From RHKX01 sp963826475 (GTDB lineage Bacteria; Actinomycetota; Thermoleophilia; Solirubrobacterales; 70-9), in contig CAWGXC010000003.1 of assembly GCA_963826475.1 (NCBI GenBank), positions 1,302,001-1,366,000 of the forward strand: a stretch of 64,000 nucleotides of DNA, written 5' to 3'. Below, piece after piece: positions 41,655 through 50,847 of the stretch. The notes under the pieces were generated by a model, which was not told the DNA's origin, made no database searches, and saw only the letters and a program-made list of their open reading frames with translations. The translations under genes and the position numbers were made by a program. Every line of letters begins with the position of its first letter. Position 1 is the first letter of the stretch.

Positions 41655-44600
41655 TCAGGCGGCCGCCGTCGTCGTCCCCCGGGACCGGGAAACCGCGTCG
41701 GCAAGCGCCTCGAGCGCTGCGATTTTGGCCCCATCGCCGTCCTCGGCATCGGTGATTCGCAGGGTCAGGGTGTGCTCGCGAGAGCTGAAGATCGCTTCCG
41801 GGATGCGCTCGCGCAGGCGCCCGACCCGGTCGGAGTCGAGCTCGAGCGGCTCGGAGGAGATCCGCGCTCCTCGGAGCTGCAGGCTGCGGGCACCCTCACG
41901 GCCGAGCTCGATGCGGACGCGCTGGATCGCGAGCAGCGCCTCGACCGGCTCGGGCGGCGGCCCGAAGCGATCCCGAAGCTCGTCCCGCAGAGCCCGCAAC
42001 TCGCCGGGGGCGTGCGCGCCGGCGATCCGGCGATGGACGTCGATCTTCGCCGCCTCGTAGGGCACGTAGGCGGAGGGCACGTAGGCGGAGATGTCGGTGT
42101 CGACGCGGACCTCCTCCTCGGTCCGCTCCCCGCCCTCTCCCTCGGCGCGAAGCTCGGCGACGGCCTGGTCGAGCATCTCGACGTAGAGCTCGAAGCCGAT
42201 CGCGGCCACGTGCCCCGACTGCTCGGCGCCGAGCAGGTCGCCGGCCCCTCGGAGCTCGAGGTCGCGCATCGCGATGCGGAATCCGGAGCCGAGCTCGGTG
42301 TGGTCGGCGAGCGAGGCCAGGCGAGCGCCCGCCTCACGGGTCACCCCCTCCTCGGAGGGATAGAGCATGTAGGCGTAGGCGCGCTCGCGAGAACGGCCGA
42401 CGCGGCCTCTGATCTGGTAGGCCTGAGCGAGACCGAGCGTGTCGGCGCGCTCGACGACTAGCGTGTTGGCGGCGGGCACATCGATCCCCGACTCGATGAT
42501 CGTCGTCGCGACGAGAACGTCCGCCTCTCCGCGCATGAAGGCGAGCATCGTGGTCTCGAGCTCGCCGGGGTCGAGCTGCCCGTGGGCCTCGAGGAACCTG
42601 GCCTCCGGCACGAGCGCGCGGAGCCGCTCGGCGGTGTCGTGGAGCGAGTCGATGCGGTTGTGGAGGAAGAAGACCTGTCCGTCGCGGCGGACCTCGCGCT
42701 GAATGGCTCCCTGGACGAGCTCCTCGTCGTAGGGGCCGATGTAGGTGCGAACCGGCCTGCGCCCTTCGGGGGGCGTCTCGATCACCGAGATGTCACGCAG
42801 GCCGGCGAGGCTCATCTGCATCGTGCGGGGAATCGGGGTCGCCGACATCGAGAGGACGTCCACCCGCAGCTTCAGCTGCCGCAGCAGCTCCTTCTGCTTG
42901 ACGCCGAAGCGCTGCTCCTCGTCGATGACGAGCAGGCCGAGATCCTTCGCCCGGACGTCGCGCGAGAGCACCCGGTGGGTGCCGATGAGGATGTCGAGCG
43001 AGCCGTCGGCGAATGCGGCGAGCGCGGCCTTGGTCTCAGCCGGCTTGCGCAATCGCGAGACCATCTCGATCTCATACGGGAAGTCCCGCAATCGCTCGGT
43101 GAACGTGCCGAGATGCTGAGTCGCGAGAATCGTCGTCGGGACGAGCACCATCACCTGCTTGGAGTCGGCGAGGGCCTTTTGAGCAGCTCGGATCGCCACC
43201 TCGGTCTTGCCGTAGCCGACGTCCCCGCAGATCAACCTGTCCATCGGCCGCTCAGACTCCATGTCCGCCTTGACCGCCTCGATCGCATCGAGCTGATCGG
43301 GGGTCTCGCGGAACGGGAAGGAACGCTCGAGACGCAGCTGCCACTCGCCGTCCGGTGGGAAGGAGTGACCCCGGCGTGCCTGCCGCTCGGCGTAGAGGTT
43401 GATCAGCTCGCCCGCCAGCTCGCGGGCGGCGCGGCGGGCGCGCGTTTTCATCTGCTGCCAGCGCTTTCCGCCGAGCTTGGAGAGCTCGGGGTTCTCGCCG
43501 CCGCCGACGTACCGGGTGATCTTGGCGAGCTGGTCGGCGGGGACCAGCACCTTGTCGCCATCCTTGTACTCGAGCTCCAGGTAGTCGCGGGTGATCCCGG
43601 CGACGGTCCGCGTGTCGAACCCCGCGAAGCGGGCGACGCCATGGTCTTCGTGGACGACGTGCTCCCCGGCGGCGAGGTCGCCGAGCGATGCCAGGCGGCC
43701 TCCGGCGGGCGCGGGCGCGGCGGCGCGACGGCGATGAACGAGGCGGCGGTAAGGGATTACGGCCAGCTGCAGTGACGGCGATATGAATCCGTCGGCAACC
43801 GGGGCCTCCGTGAACAAGACGCCCGGATTGACCGGGGCGGGCCCGTCCTCGAGCATCTTCGGAGTGAGGCGCTCGAGCCCGTAGCGGGCGCGCTCGGCCT
43901 CGCCGATCCGCTCGAAGGCGACGACCGTCACGTATCCGGAGCGGCCCTGCTTTTCGAGCTCGGGCTCCGCCTCGGCGAGGCTGCGGGCCGCCGAGACGGG
44001 AATCGATGCACGGAACGTATGCTCGGCCGGAACGTCCAGGGTGTCGTCGATGTTCGAGAGGCGCAGGAGCGAGCATTCGGCGAGCGGCTCGCTCACGGGC
44101 ACGTACAGCTTCGCGATGTCTTCGTCATGGATCGCGGCGCTGACGTCGGTCAGATGATCGCCGAGAGCGGCGTCGAGCTCCTGGGGGGCTGTCAGGATCA
44201 CCGCCGTCCGGTCGTCGATCAGATCGAGGAAGGCGCCGAACCGGTCCGTCGGCAGCAGCTCGGCGAGCGGGCGTTCGGGGCCGTCGTCGTCAGCGTCGGC
44301 GAGGACCTCCTCGGCGAGGATCCGGTGGTCGGGATCGATCTCGGCCGCCGGATCGAGCTCGATCCGCTCGGCGTCGGCGAGCGAGCGCTGGGTGAAGGTC
44401 GAGAAGTAGCGAATCGTCTCGATCTCGTCGCCGAACAGCTCGATCCGGGCCGCCCGGTCCTCGGTCGAGCCGAAGACGTCGAGGATGCCGCCGCGGACGG
44501 CGAACTGGCCGCGGTCGGTGACCTGCTCGACCCGCTCGTAGCCGCAGCCGGCGAGCAGCTCGGCGACGTCGGTGAGATCGACCTCTTCGCCGACGGAGAG

Positions 44601-45050
44601 CGTGAAGCCGGCGGGGCGCAGGGATGCGTCGGGAACCGCCTCGGCGAGGGCGATCGCACTGGCGACGACGATCGGAGCTCGGTCGTCGCCACCCTCGGCA
44701 AGGGCGTCCAGTGCGGCGATGCGCAGACCGACGAGATGGGGCGGCGGTGCGAGGTGGGACTCGTAGCCGGTTCCGCGCGAGGGATAGAAGCGGACGCGCC
44801 GGGGAGCGAGGTAGGCGCCGAGCTCGGTGGCGAGGTCGCGGGCGCCGCGATCGTCGGCGGCGACGCAGAGAATCGGGCGCCCGGCGAGGCCGGGATCCTC
44901 CTCCGCAAGCGCCGCGATCAGGAAGGGGCGCAGGCCCGGTGAGACGTGAGCGTCGATCGGGGTGCTCGGCGTCGCCGATGCCAGCTCCCCACCGAGCTTG
45001 CCGAGCCCGGCATCAGCGTGTGCCAGCTCGAGCAGCGGGCGCAGCGACAC
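41655..45050 (-). CDS. mfd: Transcription-repair coupling factor Mfd
   Basis: 1131-residue SF2 translocase that removes RNA polymerase stalled at lesions and recruits UvrA. Order: UvrB-homology module (about 1-340), RNA-polymerase-interacting domain (about 450-530, GEHVVHEDHGVARFAGFDTR), helicase core with Walker A GDVGYGKTEVAIRAA, DEEQRFG box and TMSATPIPRT-like motif III (SMSATPIPRTMQMSL), and a C-terminal TRCF domain. It anchors the core minus-strand cluster. Confidence 0.98.
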   Translation of the reverse strand: MSLRPLLELAHADAGLGKLGGELASATPSTPIDAHVSPGLRPFLIAALAEEDPGLAGRPILCVAADDRGARDLATELGAYLAPRRVRFYPSRGTGYESHLAPPPHLVGLRIAALDALAEGGDDRAPIVVASAIALAEAVPDASLRPAGFTLSVGEEVDLTDVAELLAGCGYERVEQVTDRGQFAVRGGILDVFGSTEDRAARIELFGDEIETIRYFSTFTQRSLADAERIELDPAAEIDPDHRILAEEVLADADDDGPERPLAELLPTDRFGAFLDLIDDRTAVILTAPQELDAALGDHLTDVSAAIHDEDIAKLYVPVSEPLAECSLLRLSNIDDTLDVPAEHTFRASIPVSAARSLAEAEPELEKQGRSGYVTVVAFERIGEAERARYGLERLTPKMLEDGPAPVNPGVLFTEAPVADGFISPSLQLAVIPYRRLVHRRRAAAPAPAGGRLASLGDLAAGEHVVHEDHGVARFAGFDTRTVAGITRDYLELEYKDGDKVLVPADQLAKITRYVGGGENPELSKLGGKRWQQMKTRARRAARELAGELINLYAERQARRGHSFPPDGEWQLRLERSFPFRETPDQLDAIEAVKADMESERPMDRLICGDVGYGKTEVAIRAAQKALADSKQVMVLVPTTILATQHLGTFTERLRDFPYEIEMVSRLRKPAETKAALAAFADGSLDILIGTHRVLSRDVRAKDLGLLVIDEEQRFGVKQKELLRQLKLRVDVLSMSATPIPRTMQMSLAGLRDISVIETPPEGRRPVRTYIGPYDEELVQGAIQREVRRDGQVFFLHNRIDSLHDTAERLRALVPEARFLEAHGQLDPGELETTMLAFMRGEADVLVATTIIESGIDVPAANTLVVERADTLGLAQAYQIRGRVGRSRERAYAYMLYPSEEGVTREAGARLASLADHTELGSGFRIAMRDLELRGAGDLLGAEQSGHVAAIGFELYVEMLDQAVAELRAEGEGGERTEEEVRVDTDISAYVPSAYVPYEAAKIDVHRRIAGAHAPGELRALRDELRDRFGPPPEPVEALLAIQRVRIELGREGARSLQLRGARISSEPLELDSDRVGRLRERIPEAIFSSREHTLTLRITDAEDGDGAKIAALEALADAVSRSRGTTTAAA

Positions 45051-45056
45051 CGCTCC

Positions 45057-45782
45057 CTACTCCCTGTAGCCGAGGCCCTGGCCCTGGCTCTGCCAGGCGA
45101 CCTGACCTTCCCCCTCGACCCGAGATCGTTCCTCGACCCCGTCCCACTCATGCAGCATCCGTTTGATCCGGGAGACCGACTCGGGGGGATGGACGGCGAT
45201 CTGCGCCGCCAGCTGCAGGGCCGCCTCCTCGGTCCGCGGGGCCGATACGACCTTGCAGACGAGACCCCAGCGGTGTGCTTCGTCGACCGCCAGCTCCTTG
45301 GACGTCAAGAGCAGATACTTGGCGACGGACAGGCCGCAGAGCGTCACCAGCCGCGCCGGGCCGACCGGAACGCCCAGCCCAGCGCCGGGGAACCGCAGTC
45401 GCATGTTGGAGCCGCCGACTCGCAGGTCGCAGGCGACGGCGATCTCGGCACCGCCGCCGACGCAGGCGCCATGGCAGGCGGCCACCGTCGGGTGAGGGAA
45501 CGCGACCAGGCCGTCATAGAGGTCGGCGAAGAGCTGCATCCGGCGGATCGCGCCCTCACGGTCGAGGTCCTCGCGGATGTCGGCGCCGGCGGAGAGACCC
45601 ATATGGTCGGTCGAGGAGACGACCAGGGCTCGCACGCTCTCATCGTTACGCGCCGCCTCGAGGTGGGCGAGCATCTCCTCGAGCATCTGTGTGTTGATCG
45701 CGTTGCGCGAGGCCGGCCGGTCCATCCGCAACAGGGCGACGCCGTCGGGATCGACGTCGTATTGAGTGACGGGATCGCTCAT
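45057..45782 (-). CDS. Enoyl-CoA hydratase/isomerase family protein
   Basis: 241-residue crotonase-fold protein. The oxyanion-hole motifs are LVVSSTDHMGLSAGADI and CHGACVGGGAEIAVACDLRV. The acid/base Glu positions of classical hydratases are not obvious (GLGVPVGPARLVTLCGLSV), so the reaction may be isomerisation, hydrolysis or other. Its 5' end overlaps pth by 4 bases and mfd starts 6 bases after its stop, so it is transcribed with core genes. Confidence 0.87.
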   Translation of the reverse strand: MSDPVTQYDVDPDGVALLRMDRPASRNAINTQMLEEMLAHLEAARNDESVRALVVSSTDHMGLSAGADIREDLDREGAIRRMQLFADLYDGLVAFPHPTVAACHGACVGGGAEIAVACDLRVGGSNMRLRFPGAGLGVPVGPARLVTLCGLSVAKYLLLTSKELAVDEAHRWGLVCKVVSAPRTEEAALQLAAQIAVHPPESVSRIKRMLHEWDGVEERSRVEGEGQVAWQSQGQGLGYRE

Positions 45783-46408
45783 CTGGCCTCCGCCTCCGAC
45801 TCTCCTGCGTCGATGCGCTCGACGAGGCGGTCCGTCTCCTCGACGGCGTCGGCGAAGAGCTCCTGTACCCGTTCCCTGCCCTCGCTGAAGCGGCCGAGCA
45901 CGTAGCCGGAGACGATCTCGGGATCCGTCGAATCGGGGCGGCCGACGCCGATCCGGACACGCCAGAAATCGCGGCCGCCCAGGCCGCGCTCGAGGCTCTT
46001 GAGCCCGTTGTGGCCCGCCACCCCTCCCCCGCTCTTGACTCGGATCTCGCCGAACGGAAGGTCGATCTCGTCGTGGAGGGCGACGATCCGCTCGAGGCCG
46101 ATGCCGAGGTCACCGCGCGCCGGCCCGGCGGCATCGCCCGACTCGTTCATGAAGGTCTGCGGCAGCAGGATCGAGACCCGGGGACCACCGGGGCGGGTTC
46201 GCCCGTCGGCGATCAGGCCGCCGTAGCGCCTGCGAGCGCGCGGCAGATCCCAGCGAGCGCTGAGGGCGCTTGCGACCTCGAAGCCCGCGTTGTGGCGCGT
46301 CGATGCGTACCGCGTGCCCGGGTTCCCGAGGCCGATCACGAGGACCGGGGAGCCCGCGGAGCGGTCCGCGCGGTCGTCGCCGCCGCTGCGGCGGCCGAAA
46401 GGACGCAA
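45779..46408 (-). CDS. pth: Peptidyl-tRNA hydrolase
   Basis: 209-residue enzyme that recycles prematurely released peptidyl-tRNA. Key motifs: VIGLGNPGTRYASTRHNAGF with the catalytic His, LLPQTFMNESGDA with the tRNA-contacting Asn, LHDEIDLPFGEIRVKSGGG and GHNGLKSLERGLGGRDFWR. Located directly after rplY, the usual actinobacterial order. Slightly longer than the average owing to a 15-residue N-terminal extension. Confidence 0.97.
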   Translation of the reverse strand: MRPFGRRSGGDDRADRSAGSPVLVIGLGNPGTRYASTRHNAGFEVASALSARWDLPRARRRYGGLIADGRTRPGGPRVSILLPQTFMNESGDAAGPARGDLGIGLERIVALHDEIDLPFGEIRVKSGGGVAGHNGLKSLERGLGGRDFWRVRIGVGRPDSTDPEIVSGYVLGRFSEGRERVQELFADAVEETDRLVERIDAGESEAEAR

Positions 46409-46414
46409 GAGGGA

Positions 46415-47101
46415 CTAACCCTCGTCGCCGTCGTCGCCCCCGTCGGCCTCGGCGTCGCCGGAGTCGTCGCCCTCGTCTGAGGACTCCTCGCCGATGACCT
46501 CGGTCTCGGTCTCGACCTCCGGCTCCTCCTCGGCGAGTCGCGGCGGGTTGAGCGTGGCGATCGTGATCTCGTCGAGGTGCTCGGCGAGGAAGGTGACGCC
46601 CTCGGGGGCGGTGATCGTGTCGAGCTGAATCGTGTCGCCGATCACCATCTCGGACACGTCGATGGTGATGCCGTCGGGAATGTCGCCGGGCAGCGCCTCG
46701 ATCGTGATCTCGCGGGTTACGTGCTCGAGGATTCCGCCCTCCTTGACGCCGGGGGAGTCGTCGACACCCTCGAGATCGAGGCTCACATCCGCGTGGATCG
46801 CCTGATCGAGGTTGACCTGCTGGCAGTCGAGGTGCATGAGGTCTCCGCGGACCGGATGGCGCTGCTCCTCCTTGACGACCACCGGGACGGTGCCCGCGCC
46901 CTCGATCTCGAGGTCGAAGAGGGCGTGACCCTCACCGATGAAGAGGCTCAGGGAGTGGGCGTCGGCCTGGAAGGCACGCGCCGGCTCTCCGGACGTGTAG
47001 ACCACGCCGGGGACCAGCCCCTCGCGGCGAAGGCGACGGGTGGTGCGGGAGCCGAACTCGGAGCGCTCGGCAACCTTCAGCTTTGGGCGGGAAGCGGCCA
47101 T
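46415..47101 (-). CDS. rplY: 50S ribosomal protein L25/general stress protein Ctc
   Basis: 228-residue long-form (Ctc/TL5) L25 that binds 5S rRNA. N-terminal L25 domain (KLKVAERSEFGSRTTRRL, REGLVPGVVYTSGEPARAF) and C-terminal beta domain (EALPGDIPDGITIDVSEMVI, LDTITAPEGVTFL), then a 40-residue acidic tail (EEEPEVETETEV, SDEGDDSGDAEADGGDDGDE). It is followed 6 bases later by pth. Confidence 0.95.
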   Translation of the reverse strand: MAASRPKLKVAERSEFGSRTTRRLRREGLVPGVVYTSGEPARAFQADAHSLSLFIGEGHALFDLEIEGAGTVPVVVKEEQRHPVRGDLMHLDCQQVNLDQAIHADVSLDLEGVDDSPGVKEGGILEHVTREITIEALPGDIPDGITIDVSEMVIGDTIQLDTITAPEGVTFLAEHLDEITIATLNPPRLAEEEPEVETETEVIGEESSDEGDDSGDAEADGGDDGDEG

Positions 47102-47154
47102 CGGGGACGGCAGGATAGCGCGCCCGGTCGCTCACCCCCTTGCCTGCGCGCGTT

Positions 47155-47925
47155 TCAGCCCGTTTCAGCCCGCGAACCCGTGGGCTGGAGGAGCCGCGGG
47201 TCGTTGGAGCAGATCCCGTCGACGCCGAGCTCGCGCAGCTCCGCGACCCGCGAGGCGTCATCGACGGTCCAGGTGATCAGCTCGATCCCGAGCTCGCGAG
47301 TGACCTCCACGAGCTCTGCGCTGGCGAGCTGGTGATAGAGCCAGATCGCCGATGCGCCGATCTCGGGCGCGCGGCGGCGGGCCTGCTCCGGAAAGCGCTT
47401 GCGCATGGACGCCAGCGCCGCCAGGACGGCCGGGCGGGCGAGGCGGCTGCGGTCCCAGGCGCGGGTGACCAGCGGAAACGTCCATCCGAGTCGGAGCGCG
47501 GGCTCGAGCGCGGCGATCGCGCCAAGGCTCTCCGTGTACATGGTGGAGACCATCGCCCGCTCGATCAGGTCGCGCTCGCGCAGCGCGTCGACGAGGTCGG
47601 ACTCGCGGCCGACCAGCTTCAGGTCGCAGTCGATCTCGACCTCGTCGAGAGGCGGTTCCGTGAATGCATCGAGGGCTTCGCCGAGGGTCAGGGTTGCTCG
47701 CGTGGAGGCGTCGTGCCAGTCGTGGGCGATCACGAGCGGCGAGCGCGAGCGGGCCGGCATCGCCGGTGCCCCGTCACGGGGCCAGAGGACGTCGAACTCG
47801 ATCATGTCGACGCCGACCTCGATCGCCCGCTCGAAGCTTGGGATCGTGTTTCCGGTGACGAGGTCTCCCGCGCCCTTGTGCCCGACGCGACGCAGAGACC
47901 CCGCCCGCCCGCTCGAGCCGCTCAC
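47155..47925 (-). CDS. Glycerophosphodiester phosphodiesterase
   Basis: 256-residue TIM-barrel phosphodiesterase releasing glycerol 3-phosphate from deacylated phospholipids. The catalytic His and metal-binding Glu/Asp are in VGHKGAGDLVTGNTIPSF and VDMIEFDVLWPRDG, with HDWHDAST carrying the second His. The C-terminal strands are TWTVDDASRVAELRELGVDG and ICSNDP. No signal peptide, so probably cytoplasmic. GTG/ATG overlap with the upstream membrane-protein gene (47922-47925). Confidence 0.92.
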   Translation of the reverse strand: MSGSSGRAGSLRRVGHKGAGDLVTGNTIPSFERAIEVGVDMIEFDVLWPRDGAPAMPARSRSPLVIAHDWHDASTRATLTLGEALDAFTEPPLDEVEIDCDLKLVGRESDLVDALRERDLIERAMVSTMYTESLGAIAALEPALRLGWTFPLVTRAWDRSRLARPAVLAALASMRKRFPEQARRRAPEIGASAIWLYHQLASAELVEVTRELGIELITWTVDDASRVAELRELGVDGICSNDPRLLQPTGSRAETG

Positions 47926-48344
47926 TCCTGCTCGCGATCCTCGGTCGTGCGATCGCCGCTCGCTCGCTGCCCGCGGCCCCTGGAGCGGGGGCGATCGTCG
48001 GGTGACGGGGAACGCTTGCGCCGCGCCGGCTTGGCGGCCCCGGGAGCCGGCTCACCCGGCTGGGCGGGCCGCTCGGGAAGCAACGGCATGTGGTCGGCGA
48101 CGTGAAGACGGAGGATCGCTCCGAGCGCGGCGAGGATGCCCGCCGCCGTGAGGCCGCCGCCGAGCGACGCGAGCGCTGCGACTCCGCGACCCTGGCGCTC
48201 GACGTTCCCCGGCAGCACGCCAAGCGAGTCGCTCGAGCCGGCGATCACAACCGCGCCGACCACCGCGAGCAGAAGCACGATGCCCGCGAGCCCGATCAGG
48301 CCCCGGGCCAGCATCTCGTACCACTCGAGCGTTGAGCGATCCAT
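47922..48344 (-). CDS. Hypothetical membrane protein with basic C-terminus
   Basis: 140 residues with two membrane spans (ARGLIGLAGIVLLLAVVGAV and ALASLGGGLTAAGILAALGA) and a long, Pro/Arg-rich, probably disordered tail (PERPAQPGEPAPGAAKP, RSRGRGQRASGDRT). No family recognised. It is coupled to the phosphodiesterase gene by a 4-base overlap and lies 12 bases after prs. Confidence 0.65.
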   Translation of the reverse strand: MDRSTLEWYEMLARGLIGLAGIVLLLAVVGAVVIAGSSDSLGVLPGNVERQGRGVAALASLGGGLTAAGILAALGAILRLHVADHMPLLPERPAQPGEPAPGAAKPARRKRSPSPDDRPRSRGRGQRASGDRTTEDREQE

Positions 48345-48356
48345 CGATTTGGCCGC

Positions 48357-49430
48357 CTAGAAGAGCTGGTTCTCGCCGGCGAAGATCTCGCTGACGGAGT
48401 CGTCGGTGAAGATCCTCCGGATGGAGTCGGCGAGGGTCTGCGCGGTCGAAAGGACGGTGATGTTGTCGGGGGCGCCCGGTCGCAGGGGAACCGTGTCGGT
48501 GACGACGATCCGCTCGATCCTGGAATTCTCGTAGGCGAGGCGCTCGTAGGCCGGGCCGCTGAAGACTCCATGGGTCGCGCAGGCGATCACGCGCTTCGCT
48601 CCTGCTTCGAGCACCGTCTTCGCGGCAGCGCAGAGCGTCCCGGCGGTGTCGATCATGTCGTCGACGAGGACCGCCGTCTTGTCCTTGACGTCACCGACGA
48701 CGTAGCCGATCTCGGCCACCTGCTGCGCAGGACGTTCCTTCTCCATGACGGCCCAGTGCGTGCCGACCTTGCGGGCGAAGTTGCGGGCGACCTTGACCCT
48801 GCCCGCATCGGGGCTGACGATCACGAGGTCGTCCTTGAGGTTCTGGTCGATGAACCACTGCGTCAACATCGGCATGGCGGTCATGTGGTCGACGGGGACG
48901 TGGAAGAAGCCCTGGACCTGTCCGGCGTGCAGGTCCATCGTCAGCACGCGGTCGGCGCCGATCTCCTCGAGGATCTTGGCGACGATCCGGGCGGTGATCG
49001 GCTCACGGGGCTGTGACTTCTTGTCCTGGCGGGCGTAGCCGTACCACGGCATCACCGCGATGATCCGGTGGGCCGAGGCACCCTGGGCCGCGTCGATCAT
49101 GCAGAGCAGCTCCATGAGCGCGTCGTTCGGGGTCATTCCCGTCTTCTCGTTCGGCGCGGTGGATTGGACGATGAAGACGTCGGCGCCGCGAATCGACTCG
49201 CCGTAGCGGCAGTAGACCTCGCCGTTGACGAAAGTGCGCAGGTCGACCTGCCCGAGGTCGACGTCGAGGTGCCCGGCGATCTTCGCCGCGAGCTCGCCCG
49301 AGGCGCGACCTCCGAAGACCATCAGCCGCTTGGTGTACTCCTGCTTGATCGAGCTCGGCGCGTGCGGATGCTCGAGCGGTCCGAGCTCGGAGGGTGGATG
49401 GGTCAGGCTGGCGGCGTCGCCGTTGCTCAC
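48357..49430 (-). CDS. prs: Ribose-phosphate pyrophosphokinase
   Basis: Makes PRPP from ribose 5-phosphate and ATP for nucleotide, His and Trp synthesis. Motifs: RLMVFGGRASGELAAKIAGH, FVNGEVYCRYGESIRGADVF, MPWYGYARQDKKSQPREPIT (ATP loop), LTMDLHAGQVQGFFHVPVDH and the PRPP site VLVDDMIDTAGTL. The GTG at 49430 overlaps the glmU stop (GTGA) and gives 357 residues, about 40 more than usual at the N-terminus. The order glmU-prs is standard. Confidence 0.96.
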   Translation of the reverse strand: MSNGDAASLTHPPSELGPLEHPHAPSSIKQEYTKRLMVFGGRASGELAAKIAGHLDVDLGQVDLRTFVNGEVYCRYGESIRGADVFIVQSTAPNEKTGMTPNDALMELLCMIDAAQGASAHRIIAVMPWYGYARQDKKSQPREPITARIVAKILEEIGADRVLTMDLHAGQVQGFFHVPVDHMTAMPMLTQWFIDQNLKDDLVIVSPDAGRVKVARNFARKVGTHWAVMEKERPAQQVAEIGYVVGDVKDKTAVLVDDMIDTAGTLCAAAKTVLEAGAKRVIACATHGVFSGPAYERLAYENSRIERIVVTDTVPLRPGAPDNITVLSTAQTLADSIRRIFTDDSVSEIFAGENQLF

Positions 49431-50824
49431 TTGGCTTCCTTCTCCTTGGCCTTGCGGTCGGCGTAGCCCTCGACGATCTTCTGCGCGGGTCTGGCGATCG
49501 CCAGCGCGCCCGGAGGAACGTCCTCGGTGATCGCCGAGTTGGCGCCAGTGTAGGCGTCGTCGCCGATCTCGACCGGTGCGATCAGCGTCGTGTCGACGGA
49601 AGTGTGCACCCGGTCGCCGATCTTGGTCCGGTGTTTGTGGGTGCCGTCGTAGTTGGCGGTGATCGTTGCCGCTCCCAGATTGGTGCCCTCGCCGACGTCC
49701 GCGTCGCCGATGTAGGAGAGGTGCGGGACCTTCGTCCCGGCGCCGATCCTCGAGTTCTTGATCTCCACGAACGTGCCCGCCTTGGCGCCCTCGGCGAGCT
49801 CGGCCTTCGGCCGCAGGTAGGCGAACGGGCCGATCGTGCAACGGTCCGCCACGTCGCACTCGAGCAGATAGGAGTGCGGCACGGTGACCTCGGCGCCGAT
49901 CCGGGCATCGATCATCGTCGTGTGCGGGCCGACGACCGAGCCGGCGCCGATCGAGCTGGCGCCGATCAGCGAGCAGCCGGGCTCGATCCGGACGTCGGCG
50001 GCGATCTCGACCTCCGCCTCGATCCAGGTCGCTCCCGGATCGACGATCGTGACGCCGGCGAGCATGTGGCGCCGCAGGATCCGGCGGCGCGCCTCGGCCT
50101 CGACCAGCGCGAGGTCGGCGCGGCTGTTGACCCCGAGGATCACGTTCGGGTCCGCGGAGACGTGCGCGACGATCCGCCCGCCCTCGGCGCGCAGCAACGG
50201 CAGCACGTCCGGCAGGTAGTACTCACCCTGCGCGTTGTCGTTGGTGAGATGTGGCAGCGCGGCGACCAGGCGCGGGCCGTCGAAGACGTAGATGCCGGCG
50301 TTGATCTCCCCGATCTCGAGCTCCTCCGTGGTCGCGTCGCCCTCGGCCTTGGCCTCCACGATGCGCTCGACCTCGCTGCCGTCGGCGGAGCGGATCACGC
50401 GGCCGTAGGAGCCGGGGTCGTCGAGGATCGCGGTGACCAGCGTCGCCGCAGCACCCTCACGCTCATGCGTGGCGACGATCGCCCTGATCAACTCCGCGTC
50501 GACCAGCGGGACGTCGCCGGAGAGCACGACCACCGTCTCCGAGCCCTCGATGGCGGCGCTCGAGGCCAGTAGGGCTCCCCCGGTCCCGTTGGCCTCCGGC
50601 TGGTGGATCGACTCGATCGCCTCGGGCAACGCGCCCGAGATGTCCCGGTCGGGAGACGTGATCACCGCTACCCGTCCCGCCCCCGCCTCCCGCGCCGCAA
50701 GGATCGGCCAGGAGACCAGCGCCCGCCCGCAGATCGGATGGAGGACCTTCGGGATCGCCGAGCGCATCCGGGTTCCCTGCCCGGCGGCCATGATCAGGAC
50801 GGTCGGCGCGCTCACCGGGGGCAT
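49427..50824 (-). CDS. glmU: Bifunctional UDP-N-acetylglucosamine pyrophosphorylase / glucosamine-1-phosphate N-acetyltransferase
   Basis: 465-residue GlmU making UDP-GlcNAc for peptidoglycan. N-terminal uridylyltransferase: LIMAAGQGTRMRSAIPKVLH, ANGTGGALLAS, VLSGDVPLVDAELI, IYVFDGPRLVAALP. C-terminal left-handed beta helix acetyltransferase: GPFAYLRPKAELAEGAKAGT, VEIKNSRIGAGTKVPHLSYI, GAATITANYDGTHKHRTKIG. The ATG at 50824 starts the first strand; an earlier frame extension is not conserved. The HNH gene stop lies just upstream. Confidence 0.97.
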   Translation of the reverse strand: MPPVSAPTVLIMAAGQGTRMRSAIPKVLHPICGRALVSWPILAAREAGAGRVAVITSPDRDISGALPEAIESIHQPEANGTGGALLASSAAIEGSETVVVLSGDVPLVDAELIRAIVATHEREGAAATLVTAILDDPGSYGRVIRSADGSEVERIVEAKAEGDATTEELEIGEINAGIYVFDGPRLVAALPHLTNDNAQGEYYLPDVLPLLRAEGGRIVAHVSADPNVILGVNSRADLALVEAEARRRILRRHMLAGVTIVDPGATWIEAEVEIAADVRIEPGCSLIGASSIGAGSVVGPHTTMIDARIGAEVTVPHSYLLECDVADRCTIGPFAYLRPKAELAEGAKAGTFVEIKNSRIGAGTKVPHLSYIGDADVGEGTNLGAATITANYDGTHKHRTKIGDRVHTSVDTTLIAPVEIGDDAYTGANSAITEDVPPGALAIARPAQKIVEGYADRKAKEKEAK

Positions 50825-50847
50825 CGTATTGGGGCGGGGGACGAGGG